Assembly: GCA_002104985.1 (NCBI GenBank)
Contig: MCGO01000174.1
Span: 16,070 to 80,069, forward strand
Source: Rhizoclosmatium globosum
Lineage: Eukaryota > Chytridiomycota > Chytridiomycetes > Chytridiales > Chytriomycetaceae
Length of the DNA stretch: 64,000 nt
Direction of reading: 5' to 3'
Shown here piece after piece: positions 47,381 to 58,898 of the stretch; within the stretch, counting starts at the first letter, position 1, and the number at the start of each line of letters is the position of its first letter. The position numbers and the translations under genes are program-made. The notes beneath the pieces were generated by a model. That model was given only the letters and a program-made list of their open reading frames with translations, ran no database searches and was not told the DNA's origin.

Positions 47381-48145
47381 CTTGTTCCAGCTGACAGGTT
47401 TTTGGTGATGATCTCCAAATTGATTTTTGGAAAGCACGGAGGGTAGATAAGACACAAAATGGGGTCTTTTTCTCTTCTGTTTCACTCTTCATCCAGTTTG
47501 ATGATGAGATCGACGTCAATCGTTACTGCAGATTCAAAAAATCGAGAAGAGTGACTCAAAGTAGACTCGGTGCCAGCCTCTCCTCTCTCTCTCTTTTTCT
47601 TGGGGCATTGAGCCAATTGAGCCAAGACTCAATGGGGAAATTGATAACTACTGTGTAATTAGAACTCTATCTTTATGAATAATGACAACGAAAATTCGAG
47701 CTTTATTGTTTCCTCCAAATGATGATGGTGATCAAGTACAACATTTTTACAACTATCATTTTAGTCAGCTGGAACACATTTGAATGATTAAAAGTATAAT
47801 TTATTCCAACTGGATACAAGTTAGATACGACTTTATGTTGGATGTTTGGTTATGGGGTGTTGTTTCAGTCCCTTCTTTTCCTTGTCACCATGTATAAATA
47901 ACAAAAAAACAAAAGGCAAATAAACGTACTTAGTTTCATGCAGGAAGCTGCAGTCTCGCATCAGATATTTTGAAACCAATGAGTTCGTGTCAAACTTATT
48001 TAAAATTCTAAAAGGCTTTTTTAATGTCTTCTCGATATGGCTCACTCAATTTGGAACGTGTTTGATTCTTCGCAACGTGGGTAGAATCATGTGTTGCCAA
48101 ATTCGTTTTTACTGAAACCAACTTGAAACAGAGTGCACAACAGAA
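47381..48145. other. Intergenic, no supported feature
   Basis: Contains a CT-rich run (CTCTCCTCTCTCTCTCTTTT near 47580) and AT-rich sequence. It must hold the divergent promoters of the surface protein and the mitochondrial carrier gene. Confidence 0.4.
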
Positions 48146-49435
48146 ATGGATCTTGTGCGCATGGACCTCAACTCTGAGTCCAACACACACATTAACGATC
48201 AGCCGCAATCGTCTTCGCCGGATGCCAGAGTTGGTCTTGTGACAGGATTTGTACGAACGATTGCAGTGCAGGGTTCCATGATGGTTATGGGTTTCACCAA
48301 GTGAGTACATCCTTCCGTACTAGGTCCACCTAGTACTAGTACCGGAATTGACAACAGATGCACTTATTTTGATGCATGTCTCCCAGGGGTCTTTTGAAGT
48401 GGTGGTTCCGACTTCCTGTCAAACTGTTCCGACCGTATGCAGTCAACCCATACCTCGTTCTTTCGCACATGGCCGAGCAAGACGGAAAGACGCTGTCGAC
48501 ATCGTACATGCGCGGTGTCGTCAAGAACGAGGGCTGGGGCGTCATATCCCGAAACATAGCGCCGTTGCTTCTGGTCAACAGTCTCATTGGCGCATTCCTC
48601 TTCAACACGTACACATTCTCATCGCACTTTCTCGAATCAAAGTTCAAACAAGATCCATCCTCAAAACAGAAGCAGCTCTCATTCGACTGGATCCCTTTCG
48701 TGTCAGGCGGTATCGCTGGCGCTTCCCAATCCCTCCTCTCAACACCCGTCGACAATATGCAACGTTCCCTTTCAACAGACGCAATCCTTGCACACAGACA
48801 CGCTCGGGGCGGCATCGCTTCCCTCATCTTTGCAAACCTGAAAGGCCTCGCTGCAACTGCCGCATCCCCTCTCACAGACCTCGTCTCCCCACACCATGAA
48901 CCCAACTCAACCACCCCTGGCACTCACACAACGAGACAACCATACCTCCACCAACGCCTCCTCACCCGCTTAGCCCCGTACAAACCCCTCTACCAAAACT
49001 TTTCTCTCACATGCACGCGCGACTCGATCGGATTCGCACTGTTTTTCGGGCTCTTTGAGAACGGGAGGGATTTCGGAAAGGCTGCTGTCCAGAGGATCCA
49101 GGACGAGTTGTATGCGAATAATGTGGACTACCATGTGAATGCGAATCCGATTTTGAAGGAGTGACGATTACGGGCCACAGGCTTTGGCGGTTGTTGGAGC
49201 GGGTGGGTTGGCGGGGATGGGATTCCAGGCGGTGTCGTATCCTATTGAACGGGTGAATGCGGCGAGGTTGGGGAGGGAGGGGCATGTAAAAGAATCTTGG
49301 GTCCATACTTTCAACAGGATGGGTGGGTTTAGACAGGTGTATAAAGGAATTGGTGGACAACTTGTTAGAGTTGTACCGGCGAGTGCTGTTGGATTGTTTG
49401 TTTTTGAGATTGTGAACGAGTATCTTGGACCATAA
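48146..49435 (+). CDS. Divergent mitochondrial carrier family protein
   Basis: Three exons (48146-48300, 48387-49134, 49181-49435) with introns of 86 and 46 nt give about 385 residues. The second intron explains the apparent stop after NANPILKE. Carrier-type signatures, one per repeat: LPVKLFRP at about 60, TPVDNMQRS at about 160 and YPIERVNAARL near the C-terminus. Each is followed by paired helices such as GGIAGASQSLLS and GAGGLAGMGF. The signatures are looser than in true transporters (first one PxK rather than PxD/E). A long charged insert (about residues 185-250) lies in the middle repeat. It may be a solute carrier of the inner membrane or an Ugo1-like derivative. Substrate unknown. Confidence 0.7.
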
Positions 49436-49809
49436 TCTTTCGTTTTCTTGAACTTTGCGTATTAGTAAAACTGTCATGAATGAATTATATTTATTTTGAA
49501 AAAGAAGAAGAAGATGTGCGAAATAGAATATTGATAAATGATCCCCCAACCACACCCACGAATGAAATTGTGAATAACATCCCGCGACCCCCCAGAACTG
49601 AAAAAAATAAACTAAAAAATAAATAGAAAGATAAAAGCCTGTACAGAGTCCCTCAGAAACAGAAAACAAAAAAAAACACAATGACTGAACTGAACCATAC
49701 CACCTCCACTAACCTCCAAACCAAACACTCCTTTTAAAACTTTCCACGCACACGCAACACACACTCACCCACTATAATACATAGATAAACCCCTTCCACT
49801 CCTATACAC
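49436..49809. other. Convergent intergenic spacer
   Basis: AT- and A-rich sequence with AAAAAATAAACTAAAAAATA near 49602 and several CA-rich runs. It lies between two convergent gene ends and probably holds both polyadenylation regions. Confidence 0.4.
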
Positions 49810-51183
49810 TTAGAAAAAGATTTGACTAGGCTCAAAAGCCTGTCGCCGACCCCGTCCAAATCTCTCCCTATTCAAATCCATACTAGAGAGCCCACCAGTA
49901 CGGTTACTATCCGCATTACTAGCATTGTACCGTGAACCATCATCTCCATAAGAAGAAAGGCCGTTGGCCGGCGAAGAAGAGGCGAGACCAGGAATGATAC
50001 CAGAAACTGGTTCGTAAGCTGAAGAAGAGGAACGAGGAAGACTTGCGTGGTTGTTTGCTGCAGAAGAAGTTGAATATTCTGGTTTCCTTGAAGTGAGAGA
50101 AGCAGAAGACCCGGATCTCTGAACACCTGAACCACCGCCCATGGATTCATCATTGAAATCAAAGATGGAGGAACGAGAAGGCACATTAAAGTGGCGACGA
50201 CCAGAACGGGGTGCAGGGGCATCTGAGAAGTGAAGGTTGTCACCGAATGATGTTGGGAAGATGGCATTGTTTGAAGGGCCGTGGGAACGGGCTACGGGGG
50301 CTGGAGGGAGCGAGTATTCTGAGGCAGTGAGTTTTCCACGGGATGCTGAAGCGGAGGCTGAGGACGGTGCGTCGTTGTCGTGGAAGATGTTTGTGTGTCT
50401 GTGGTGGTTGTTGCGTTTGATGGTGGATGGGTGGTACGCGGTTGAGTCAGAGAATATGTTGTCGAAGGAGGAGGACTTGCGGTACGCGTTTGATGCGGCA
50501 CCAGCAGCAGAGGCGGAGGAAGGTGGAAGCTGAGAGTGTTGTGGTTGGTTGAAGTGGCTGTTGTTGTTGTTGGTGTCCTGGCCGTGGCTGTGGTTATCTT
50601 GGTTGTCCAAGTAACGCCCATGAGCAAATGGAGTCGCACGAGCCGGCGTCAACGAAGGCTGGATCGCAGCAGCATAGTCCTCGTGCGCATCGTGTGCAGC
50701 AGCCTGGGCGTAGTAGTCGTAGTCATCATGAACATTTGATTCGTAGTGATCTCTCTGGCTGTGGCTGTGGCTGTGGCTCTCTCTGGGCGGTGTCTGTCTT
50801 CGTGGCTTGTCATCATCGCCACCGCCACCGCCAAGAAACGACGGATTGTAAGCCGAGTTGTTTGTCTCGGCCTCTGCGGCGGCGGCGGCGGTGGCGGTGG
50901 CTGAGGCGGCCGCCGAGTTCAAGTTGTAGTTGACATTGAACACATCCGACGCCATTCGATCGACGCCGCGTCGCCGAACGCCGCCTTCTTCCACCTTCCA
51001 CGCGCTTCCGCCAAACACATTCGATGTGGACGACGAGTTGTTGTTGCTGCTGTTGCTGCGGTCAAAGCGCTTGCCCGTTGACGGTGACGACACGGGCAAC
51101 GAGTAGTTGAAGATGTCACTGTTCTGCTGCGAGTTTTTAATGGTGGTGCGCAGGGGCACGTCGGCGCTAGATCGGTGCATCAT
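49810..51183 (-). CDS. Low-complexity, disordered protein of unknown function
   Basis: Intronless, 457 residues from MMHRSSADVPLR. Composition is dominated by Ser, Asn, His, Ala and Asp, with runs of Ala (ATATAAAAAEAE), His-Ser (SHSHSHS) and Gly-Asp (GGGGGDDD). No domain is recognisable. A short Phe motif recurs through the protein: SDIFNYS, SDVFNVNY, DNIFSDS, TNIFHDN, SSIFDFND and SQIFF at the very end. The spacing between copies varies. Such repeated I/V-F motifs in a disordered chain suggest multivalent binding to one partner, which is inference. The long uninterrupted frame and the starting ATG favour a real gene. Confidence 0.65.
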   Translation of the reverse strand: MMHRSSADVPLRTTIKNSQQNSDIFNYSLPVSSPSTGKRFDRSNSSNNNSSSTSNVFGGSAWKVEEGGVRRRGVDRMASDVFNVNYNLNSAAASATATAAAAAEAETNNSAYNPSFLGGGGGDDDKPRRQTPPRESHSHSHSQRDHYESNVHDDYDYYAQAAAHDAHEDYAAAIQPSLTPARATPFAHGRYLDNQDNHSHGQDTNNNNSHFNQPQHSQLPPSSASAAGAASNAYRKSSSFDNIFSDSTAYHPSTIKRNNHHRHTNIFHDNDAPSSASASASRGKLTASEYSLPPAPVARSHGPSNNAIFPTSFGDNLHFSDAPAPRSGRRHFNVPSRSSIFDFNDESMGGGSGVQRSGSSASLTSRKPEYSTSSAANNHASLPRSSSSAYEPVSGIIPGLASSSPANGLSSYGDDGSRYNASNADSNRTGGLSSMDLNRERFGRGRRQAFEPSQIFF

Positions 51184-51319
51184 CAGGGGGAGCTTCTTTG
51201 GTGCAAGGGGGGTCTTTTGTGTGAGCTGAAAAGAATTGTCACTTGTCCGACAATTGGATGATTGAAAAATCTTGAGCCTTCTTCATCTTCTTTTTTTCCA
51301 TGTTCTTTTATTTGTAATT

Positions 51320-52805
51320 TCATCGGCTAGAGCTCGTGTCGTATCCGTGCGGTCGTTCATAGCGAGCGCGTCGGTCGTCTGCTGCCCCTCTAATGTGCTC
51401 CCCATACAAGTCAATCTCATCATTTGGTGCCCCGCCACCTTGTGGTATACTGCTATCATCAACTGAGCGACTAGATGCATGTGGCGGTGGTAGTGGAGAA
51501 CGCGACCTTTGTCGCCCTGACGCTTCTCGTCCTTCCACACCTCCATAACGTTCTGGAGGACGGTACATTGCATCCCGACCGCGCTCACTGCCAATGTACC
51601 GATCACTGCCCCCTCTCCTGGCTCCATAGTCTCTATTAGGGCCTCGATCCATGCCCCTCTCACTACCTCTGTCCATTCCCCTATCGACGATGCCTCTGTC
51701 GCCGCCACGAACTTCTCTATCCCTCGGAACATAACCCCTGTCCCTTGGTGGAGGATAGTCTCTTCTTTCATCCCTGTACCGATCCCGTCTGTCACCATCG
51801 CGTTCAACTCTATCACCACCCCTCTCCCTCTCTCCACGACCACCATCTCTTTCAGAATCTCTTTCATCTCGTCTGCCACCACCACCTCTACCACCACCAC
51901 CTCCGCCTCGATCCCCAAATCGATCGCCATATCGATCCCCACCACCACGCCTATCCCGTCTCCCATCATCACCCTCTCCAAAGTCGTTATCAGCGTCCTT
52001 ATACAGCCCACCCGGATTCCTAAACACGTGCAAGAAATTGCACATTTCCCCTTTGGGGCAACCACGAGTTCCACAGATGGCGGATTTCCAAGAGGGGACA
52101 GTGACAAGGTACGCCGCGAGTCTCATTCCACCAAAGAAACGGTTATTAAATTTCTGGACTGCGGCAGCAGCTTGTGCTGGGGTTTTGTATTGAACATAGA
52201 CGTTTCCACGCAACTGTACAAAGTTTTTTGAATGAATTTCGACAGTTAGTTTCAGCTGTAAATAACAAATCACAAAGAAACGAACATGAGGAGTCTGGTT
52301 CCGACAGACTTTAAACTGCACAACTTCGCCAACGCCGAGAAACTCGTCGTGCGTATCTTCAAAGAATTCAATAAAGTTTTGTTGGAGTTGTTTTTCGTCG
52401 ACTTCTTCCGAGAGTTCTTCGTCTTCGAGGTTGAGTGTGCGTTGTTTTGGGAGGAGGAGTGGGTCTGAGTGCATGTTTGGAAGGAGGATTGTTGTTGACT
52501 CTGGCGGGAGAAGGTGGGCGCGGGAGCACGTGGGACCTGGTCAGGTAGTTGAGCAGTTAAGAGGTTAGATGGATGCTGGATGCGGGATAGAGCGAGGGTG
52601 TGTTAGGGGGTGTGCCAGGGCAGGAGACTTGAGAGAGACAGCAAGCAGTACAGTAGAGGCACCAAGACAAAAGAAAAACACACAAACCATATCGACAGGC
52701 ACCCACTTTAGCAAAGAAAGGACAGGCTGGTCTCGTGTCTGTTTCAAGTTGCTGCTCAAGTTGCTGCAATCTGCGGAGTTCCTCTAGGGCGTCCTTAGCT
52801 GCCAT
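51320..52805 (-). CDS. ZRSR2-type U2AF35-related splicing factor
   Basis: Splicing factor for 3' splice-site recognition, nuclear. Three exons (52805-52688, 52536-52286, 52213-51320) with introns of 151 and 72 nt give about 420 residues. First zinc finger CPFFAKVGACRYGPTCSRAH is built across the first intron. The U2AF-homology RRM holds FIEFFEDTHDEFLGVGEVVQ and LRGNVYVQYKTPAQAAAA. The second zinc finger is AICGTRGCPKGEMCNFLH, followed by VFRNPGG. The order CCCH, UHM, CCCH is that of U2AF1 and ZRSR2; the EFFED and HVFRNP wording fits ZRSR2 better. The C-terminal 220 residues are Arg-Asp/Arg-Gly rich (RGGGGGGRGGGGRRDERDSE) rather than classic RS. Start is the first ATG after the divergent gene (MAAKDALEELRR). 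Confidence 0.88.
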
Positions 52806-52886
52806 TTTCTGCTTTTCTGCTTTTGCTTTTCTTTCCCTTTTTTCACTTTCTTTCTTTTCTTTCTCCTCCAACTCAGGAAACTCATT
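52806..52886. promoter_or_regulatory. 80-bp divergent promoter
   Basis: The gap between the ZRSR2-type and C2H2 start codons is only about 80 bp and consists mainly of pyrimidine repeats (CTTTCTTTTCTTTCTCCTCC). Both 5' leaders must be very short or overlap. Confidence 0.4.
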
Positions 52887-54535
52887 ATGGAACTGCCCGT
52901 GAACGAAGCTCGGGAATCTGTCAACGAGGTTGTTATTATTGCGCAGAACGCGGCTCTGGAGGCAAGCAACGGGCAGGCCATCAATGTGAAATCTGAAGAA
53001 CACTCCTCTTGCAAAGCTGAAGGAGAACCCCTCCTTCCCCCGTCTCCAAGTGGCCACTCTACTGCTACTCGTGCCGTTTCTTATCCGTCAGAATACTCGG
53101 ATTATCATCCACCAAATGCCTCAATTTCATCTCGTAAGTTCATCCTTGGTGTTTCCTTTTTCGTTTTTCCGCATCTGACTTTCCCAAAAGTTCCATCAGA
53201 CGCTCCACACCCTCCTGAACCTCACGAAACCTATTCTCATACTCAATACGACCATTATCCTCCTGAACACGGTCACGCACATCCTCCAGAGGGTTACCAA
53301 GAAGGAGAATATTATGAACATCATCAAGGATATTACGATGAATACGGATACTATCAGCCACATCCTCATTCACAATACCATTACGATGAATATGCGTATA
53401 ATGGAGAGCAGCCTGGATACGAGGCTGGGGCAACTGACGAGCACTGGGGTCATCATCCTGACCACACACCATCTGCAACGCCTCCTTCTGAAACCCCATA
53501 CTCTGGTGTAAATCCTGATGGTGCACCGTGGGAATCAAGTGATGCTATTCCCGTGAACCCCCTCAACTACCACGATATTCCTGCTTCAGCTGAACATTCC
53601 CTTCTCGCTCCCACAACAGTTCTGATTCCCGAACACCTTGCTTTATTGGGAGAAGAGCCCGTCCGAACAAAACGGAAATACACACGTCGCCAACCATACG
53701 ATCCAAAACAACCCGCAACCACAACCAAAAAGATTGGCCGCCCCACCAAAATCCCATCCCCTTCCTCCGAATGCACCACAAAACAAAAACGCGGCCGCAA
53801 AACCCTCGTCAACCTCCGCCAATCCTCCACCACCTCCTCCTCCGACATCCCCTCCCAAATCCCCACCTCCCGCAAAAAAGCCGCCCTCCTCGAACAAACA
53901 GCACACCACCTCGCATCTGGCGGAACATTCCACTCCCTCCTCCGCCTCCTCTACTTCCCACCCCCTCTCGACCCAACCCTCCCCCCAAACGAATCCACCT
54001 CTCAAAATCCCACGTAACAGACCCCGCCACAAACGCGAAAGTCTTTGTGTGTCTCGTGTGCACGAAGGAGTATGGAACTGCGAATGGACTCAAGTATCAT
54101 TTGACGCAGCATCGGCCGGCGGAGTTTCCTGTTGGGTGGTATTGGACGCGGGTGAGGGGTGGGAAGGGGCTTGCGGATGAGACGGCCCGGTATTTGTGTA
54201 TGCAGGAGGGGTGTGGGAAGGGGTATGGTAGTTTGGCGGGGTTGAAGTATCATTTGGAGCATGGGCATGGACATGTGTGGGATGATCAACGGAGGGTGGT
54301 TGGTGGGGAGGAGCAGGTTGGTGGTAGTGTTGATGTTGGTGATGCTGTTAGTGGGGAGTTTGCGGAAAGCGGGGATGAAGAGGATGGTATGAGTGATGTT
54401 GATGGAGAGGATGAGAATGTCGACGTAGGAAATGCTTTGAAGGAAGCTATGGCTGGTATTCATGACTCTTCCGTGACTTTGTTTGAAGTAGATGGATTCG
54501 AGAGTAAGGAGGAAGAATTAAATGACGACGAATAA
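52887..54535 (+). CDS. C2H2 zinc-finger protein with disordered N-terminus; frame change near 54.0 kb
   Basis: Probable nuclear DNA-binding protein. Start ATG 52887 (MELPVNEARESV). An intron of about 55-60 nt begins near 53133. The His/Tyr/Glu/Pro-rich middle (EGEYYEHHQGYYDEYGYY) is low complexity. Basic motifs RTKRKYTRR and GRPTKIP (an AT-hook-like core) follow. Two C2H2 fingers lie near the C-terminus: CLVCTKEYGTANGLKYHLTQH and CMQEGCGKGYGSLAGLKYHL with a later His, then an acidic tail (ESGDEEDGMSDVDGEDE). The frame before about 54000 (ending STSQNPT) and the finger frame differ by one base, so either an intron I could not place or an indel lies at 53950-54030. Confidence 0.7.
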
Positions 54536-54577
54536 ATTATAGATAACTTTTTGTTCACGATTAATCTATCAACTTAA

Positions 54578-55029
54578 ATGCTCTCCCGCCTGTTCTCTTC
54601 CACTGCGACCGTAACATCAACGATAAGGAGGCATTCAATCATTGCAACGGCTTCATACACATCATCAGCCTCTGCTCCAAACGGATCCTCATACCCAACA
54701 TCTTCAACTTCAACAGCAACCTCATCCACAAGTCTATCCACCGACTCCTCAAAACCACTCGAAATTCCAACACCCCCTGGATCAGAAGACTGTTGTATGA
54801 GTGGATGCGCTCACTGGTACGGAATCTTAACCTTTTGGTTCTTCCCTTCTGACCTTCTATGAGCAGTGTGTGGGACATGTACAACGAAGAAGTCGAAAAG
54901 TATAATGCTGCTGCAGTGGAACGGGGGCTGCCGCTTGTTGACCCGGATGCGATTGATCCTTCAGTGCAAGCATTCAGGGATATGGAACGGGAAAAGCTGG
55001 AAAGGGAGGAGGCTAACAAGAACAAGTGA
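54578..55029 (+). CDS. Oxidoreductase-like (OXLD1-type) mitochondrial protein
   Basis: Two exons, 54578-54816 and 54867-55029, with a 50-nt intron give 133 residues. The N-terminus MLSRLFSSTATVTSTIRRHS is basic and hydroxylated, a plausible mitochondrial presequence. A Ser/Thr-rich linker follows. The junction creates CCMSGCAHCVWDMYNEEVEKY, the cysteine motif of the short oxidoreductase-like N-terminal domain family (CCxxGCxxCVWDxYxEE). The tail is a charged helix ending EREEANKNK. Biochemical role of the family is poorly known. Family recognition is good because splicing restores the motif exactly. Confidence 0.82.
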
Positions 55030-55133
55030 TTATTCTAGATATATAGAGTAAATATAAACGATTTGGAAATGGACGTTCATTACGATGGAAGTAAACAAAA
55101 GGAAAGAAAACAGGGACGAAATCAACTGAAATT

Positions 55134-57813
55134 TCAACATTGTCCATCTTCGATGACAGTATTCATTATCTCTCTCGCCTTACAAAGCAGGTATGATGGG
55201 GGCGCACATCCTTCTTGGTCCACTGGATTCAACAACCAGAACGGCATCGTCCAACCACCACCGATTACAATGGCACCAAACATCACAAGCATAACCCCAA
55301 CTCCACTTCCCATATCAAATGCACTGCTCATTACGAAGGCGAATTTTTTCCATGTTGCAAATCGATACCGTTTCCAAAAGTAGTTGACTCCAACCGCAAC
55401 GAGAAGAGATGTAATCATGTCGCTGCGAGTAGATCCAACGACGCCGTGGAACGTTGCGAAAATTGGAATATTGACAAGATTCCAGTATGAGTTTGGGAAA
55501 ATCATGTGTAGTCCATAAGGAATCAAGGGAGCAACGAGGCCAATGATAAAGCCGGACAGAAGTATAAAGTATGGAGAATCTGGCCCGACAAAGTTGTTGG
55601 ATCCAATCACTCCCCAGACGGTTGCAGATGAGAAGAACAGTTGATACTTGTAAGCTGTACCATACACATCAGTATCACTGACCGAAACAACAAAAAACAA
55701 AATATTACCATTCCATCCAAGCCCTGCAAACTTTCCCCCAGCAACCCCCGTCAACCCAATCCAAGAATCCAGCACAAACACTGTAACAACATTCACAATT
55801 GCACTCCAAACCATCGCCCCAATCTGAACCCCAAACATCACACGTGGTGGAATCTTGCAATAATGTCCCAACTTCAAATCCTCGCAAAACGTAAGCGCGT
55901 TCGTCGTTGATGCATATGTGAGTGTTTTGAACGTCATGAGACTTGTCACATGTCCGGGCATGAGGAAGCCGAAAAGTAACTCCGACTCGAGGTTCGTGAG
56001 CACACGTTGTCCCGAGATGGACTCAATGATTCCAAGGGGGATGATGGAGATGAGGGTGAAGAACGTGGACAGGAGAACTCCCCACCACGGTAAGTCAAAC
56101 TTTCCCCAAGTGCAGATAGAGAAGCTCGTAATTGTGCAGAGGGCTAGGAGGAGGATGTACCAGTTTTCAGAGACTTCTTGGTATAAGTCCTGGAATCAGG
56201 TTTTGATTAGCTGCTTACAATAAAGAAAGGGATGATCAAAGTCACCATGAGTTGGGCATGAATATCGTTTGAATCCAAATCCCGAACAGCGACTGTAAAT
56301 CGGTGGTAAATATCCCGTCCATACCACAAAACCGTATGCGAAATGGCACTCGCAAACGTCAAGAAGTACACCATAATTTGGACAGCATAGAAAGTGGTGA
56401 TGTAAATTGGTTTCAGTGAATCATAAGCGACTTGATTGAAAACAACGGTATTGTTCGCAGCAGTCACGAGCGAGAGCGGGTCGATTGCATTGCCATATTT
56501 GTCAAATAAACTTGCACTATTGAGCGCTTGTCCGAGAGGAAATTGGGCGGAACCGTTAGGGCCTTGAAGAGGATTGGATCCAAGAAGCTGATCCGCTCCA
56601 AACACGTTGAACGACCAAAGAATTGGAATCACAATCCAGAGAAAGAACCATACTATCAATAGCTAATTAGTGGATGCAAGTCATATTCATATTGAACAGA
56701 AAGCTCACATCCTGCAATCTGATTCCAAACAGCCCACAAAGGACTTGCGATTGGTCCCATTTGACCAATTATCATCCAGTCAAATGAAAGACTCAACATT
56801 CCTACTCCCTGAGTCGCGGAACCAAACATTCTCAACCGTTGGTTGTAAGAAGTGACATAGCAGAGCACTGAAACTGTTCCAAGTAGAGGCGCAATCATAC
56901 TTGGGAACAGCTGGTACACAGCCATACCAACTACACACAGCCAAAAGAATGTGCTTTGTTTCATAGTGCGACTCTTCTTATTGTGCGATCCTGTTGAGCC
57001 GACTTCGTGACCCTCTTGTTCCACGGCATCACCATTGGGAGTTCCGTGCATTGAAATTAACCCAGCCACCACGTTTAATACACCGGGCCAAAGCATTGTA
57101 GCTGGACGTATAAGGAATCGTCGAAAGAGGCCTGCAACAGCGTATCCCGTCAACTGACTCACAATTGCAAAGGCAATCGACCAAAAGAGTGTGATATCGT
57201 GACCCAGGAAATGTTTTTGCGTGACAATGTTGTAGAGTGCGTAACTTGGGTTTGAGGCAGTGTTGGCAATGATGTAGATGAGGGTGTGTTCTTTGAAACT
57301 GAAAGGACCTGGATTTAGAGAGAATTGATAGCCAAAGTATGGTAGCGTGTAGATACGAGGTGAAATGGTCCAGTCTAAAAGGACGGTGTTTAGATGTGGG
57401 GGAGTGAGAAAGCATCACGTACACATGAGGTTTCCGAGCGGATAAGCAATCAAGACGACGCAAAACGAGTTAATTGTCTGTATGGGTTGGGTTAGCTTTC
57501 AAACTGAGATGTGCCTACCCACAAATGAAAATGAACGGAACGTAAACACAGTATTGATGGTTGCAAGGGCAGTTGAGAAGATGAATCCCAATAAAATGAC
57601 GCGGAAGGTGAGAGCAGGTTGCATTGGATCATCTGTTCTGGGAACGATGGCATCGACCATGTCAAAGATTTCGTTGTTGACGTAGCCATCCTTTTCGAAG
57701 GTCTCTCCTTGCTTGCTGTCGAGTTCAGCTTCTTCAAAATCATGGTCGTGAGTGTCAGTGTCGCTCCAACTGCCGTCGGAGCCACATTTGAAGTCTGTGT
57801 TATGAACTGTCAA
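55134..57813 (-). CDS. Oligopeptide transporter, OPT family
   Basis: Proton-coupled plasma-membrane transporter of small peptides or metal-chelating peptides. Several short introns divide about 800 residues on the minus strand. The acidic cytoplasmic N-terminus (DTDTHDHDFEEAELD) precedes TFRVILLGFIFSTALATINT. OPT landmarks: YPLGNLM, LNPGPFSFKEH (the NPG motif), VSQLTGYAVAGLFRRFL, FGSATQGVGMLSLSFDW, GWNGNILFF, DMITSLLVAVGVNYFWKRY and the terminal GGGWTMPFWLLNPVDQEG. The open frame starts with TTG at 57813, so either the first ATG lies in an unplaced short 5' exon or a downstream Met is used. Stop at 55134. It is convergent with the OXLD1-type gene, with about 100 bp between ends. Confidence 0.9.
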
Positions 57814-58137
57814 ACTCAGGAATGATATGAGCCAGGATACTCAACTGGACTGCTTGATGAAGGGCATTTTTTGGATTTTTCAACAGGAAACTAAAGGGAC
57901 AGAACGGGCGCTGGTGAAACATAGTGGTGGACCTGTTGAATGCCTGTTGAAGACGAAAATTTTCTCGAAGGTTGTTCACATTTTGTTCAGGTAATCCCTC
58001 CAGTTCTATAAATGAGAAGCCAGTGAAGGGTTCCAGTCTTATCGGAAGGGGTGCGATCTCAAAAGTCATTCCTGCACCCCTTCGCCACACATTCAAAACA
58101 ATCACCAGTTTCCCACCTTCAACCCTTTTACTGCCAA

Positions 58138-58711
58138 ATGGAAATGTTCGCACCAATCGTACAACACGATGACGAAGTCCCAATTCATCGCCGTGTTTCT
58201 GCACGCGAAGTGCTCGACATCTTGGGAGTTGTTCACACAATTCTTCCCCAAACTCTTGCGGGGCCTTTACGCGAATGGAACGTGAAGGTGACGTACAATT
58301 CCCAGCTGTACAACGCGATCCGGTTCTTTGGCCCCGTCAATGACTTGGGCCGATTTTGCTTCGGGATTGTTTCTCTTGGGTGTGACAATGACCCCGCAAT
58401 CGGCGCCATTGAGACGGTGTCAGCGGCCCATCGGTACGTAATTTTATTTTAGTGACAGTATACTGAAGGCTTTCTTTTACAGCGCTGTCTTCTTGGGGGT
58501 CAACTCAGAAGCCGCAGCCGACGCAATCCTCGCTTGCACAGGTCCCGCATGGAGAGTGGATGGTAATATCGTTCGTCTGAGCAAATTCCATAATCCTGCC
58601 GATGACCGCGCCAGACCAACTGTGGTCACCAGCCGTCCACCACCCACCACCCCTCCAAAAAGAAAGAGAAACAAGCGAACAAGTTCCACTGTTCCCAGTG
58701 TTATTGAGTGA
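58138..58711 (+). CDS. Unrecognised 174-residue protein
   Basis: Exons 58138-58433 and 58483-58711 with a 49-nt intron. Start MEMFAPIVQHDDEVPIHRR. A compact, ordered first half (VSAREVLDILGVVHTIL, LYNAIRFFGPVNDLG) is followed after the splice by VFLGVNSEAAADAILACTGP, an alternating strand-helix pattern that could be an RRM-like or ACT-like fold. The C-terminus is basic and disordered (PPKRKRNKRTSS), a probable nuclear localisation signal. I do not recognise the family. Phase 2 splice fits on both sides. It lies between the OPT gene and the right arm of the inverted duplication. Confidence 0.65.
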
Positions 58712-58898
58712 GGGTTGGTCATCTTAGCACTTTGAATAAACGATGGTTAAAATTATCGTAACATTCAATCCGTCACCGAAATAATAATAGTTCCAGAGTA
58801 TTCCTTTCAACTTCGAATAATTAAATTTGCACTTCGGAAATTATCCTGAAATCGTACCCATTTTAATGTCCCCTGAAGCCCGCTTGAATTTAAATTAG

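Noticed and set aside
51283..52107. 274-residue frame overlapping the ZRSR2-type gene
   Set aside because: It is a shifted-frame shadow of the Arg/Asp-rich tail with no independent features.
57800..58240. 146-residue minus-strand frame
   Set aside because: It overlaps in antisense the spliced gene at 58138-58711 and the OPT 5' region; no family resemblance.
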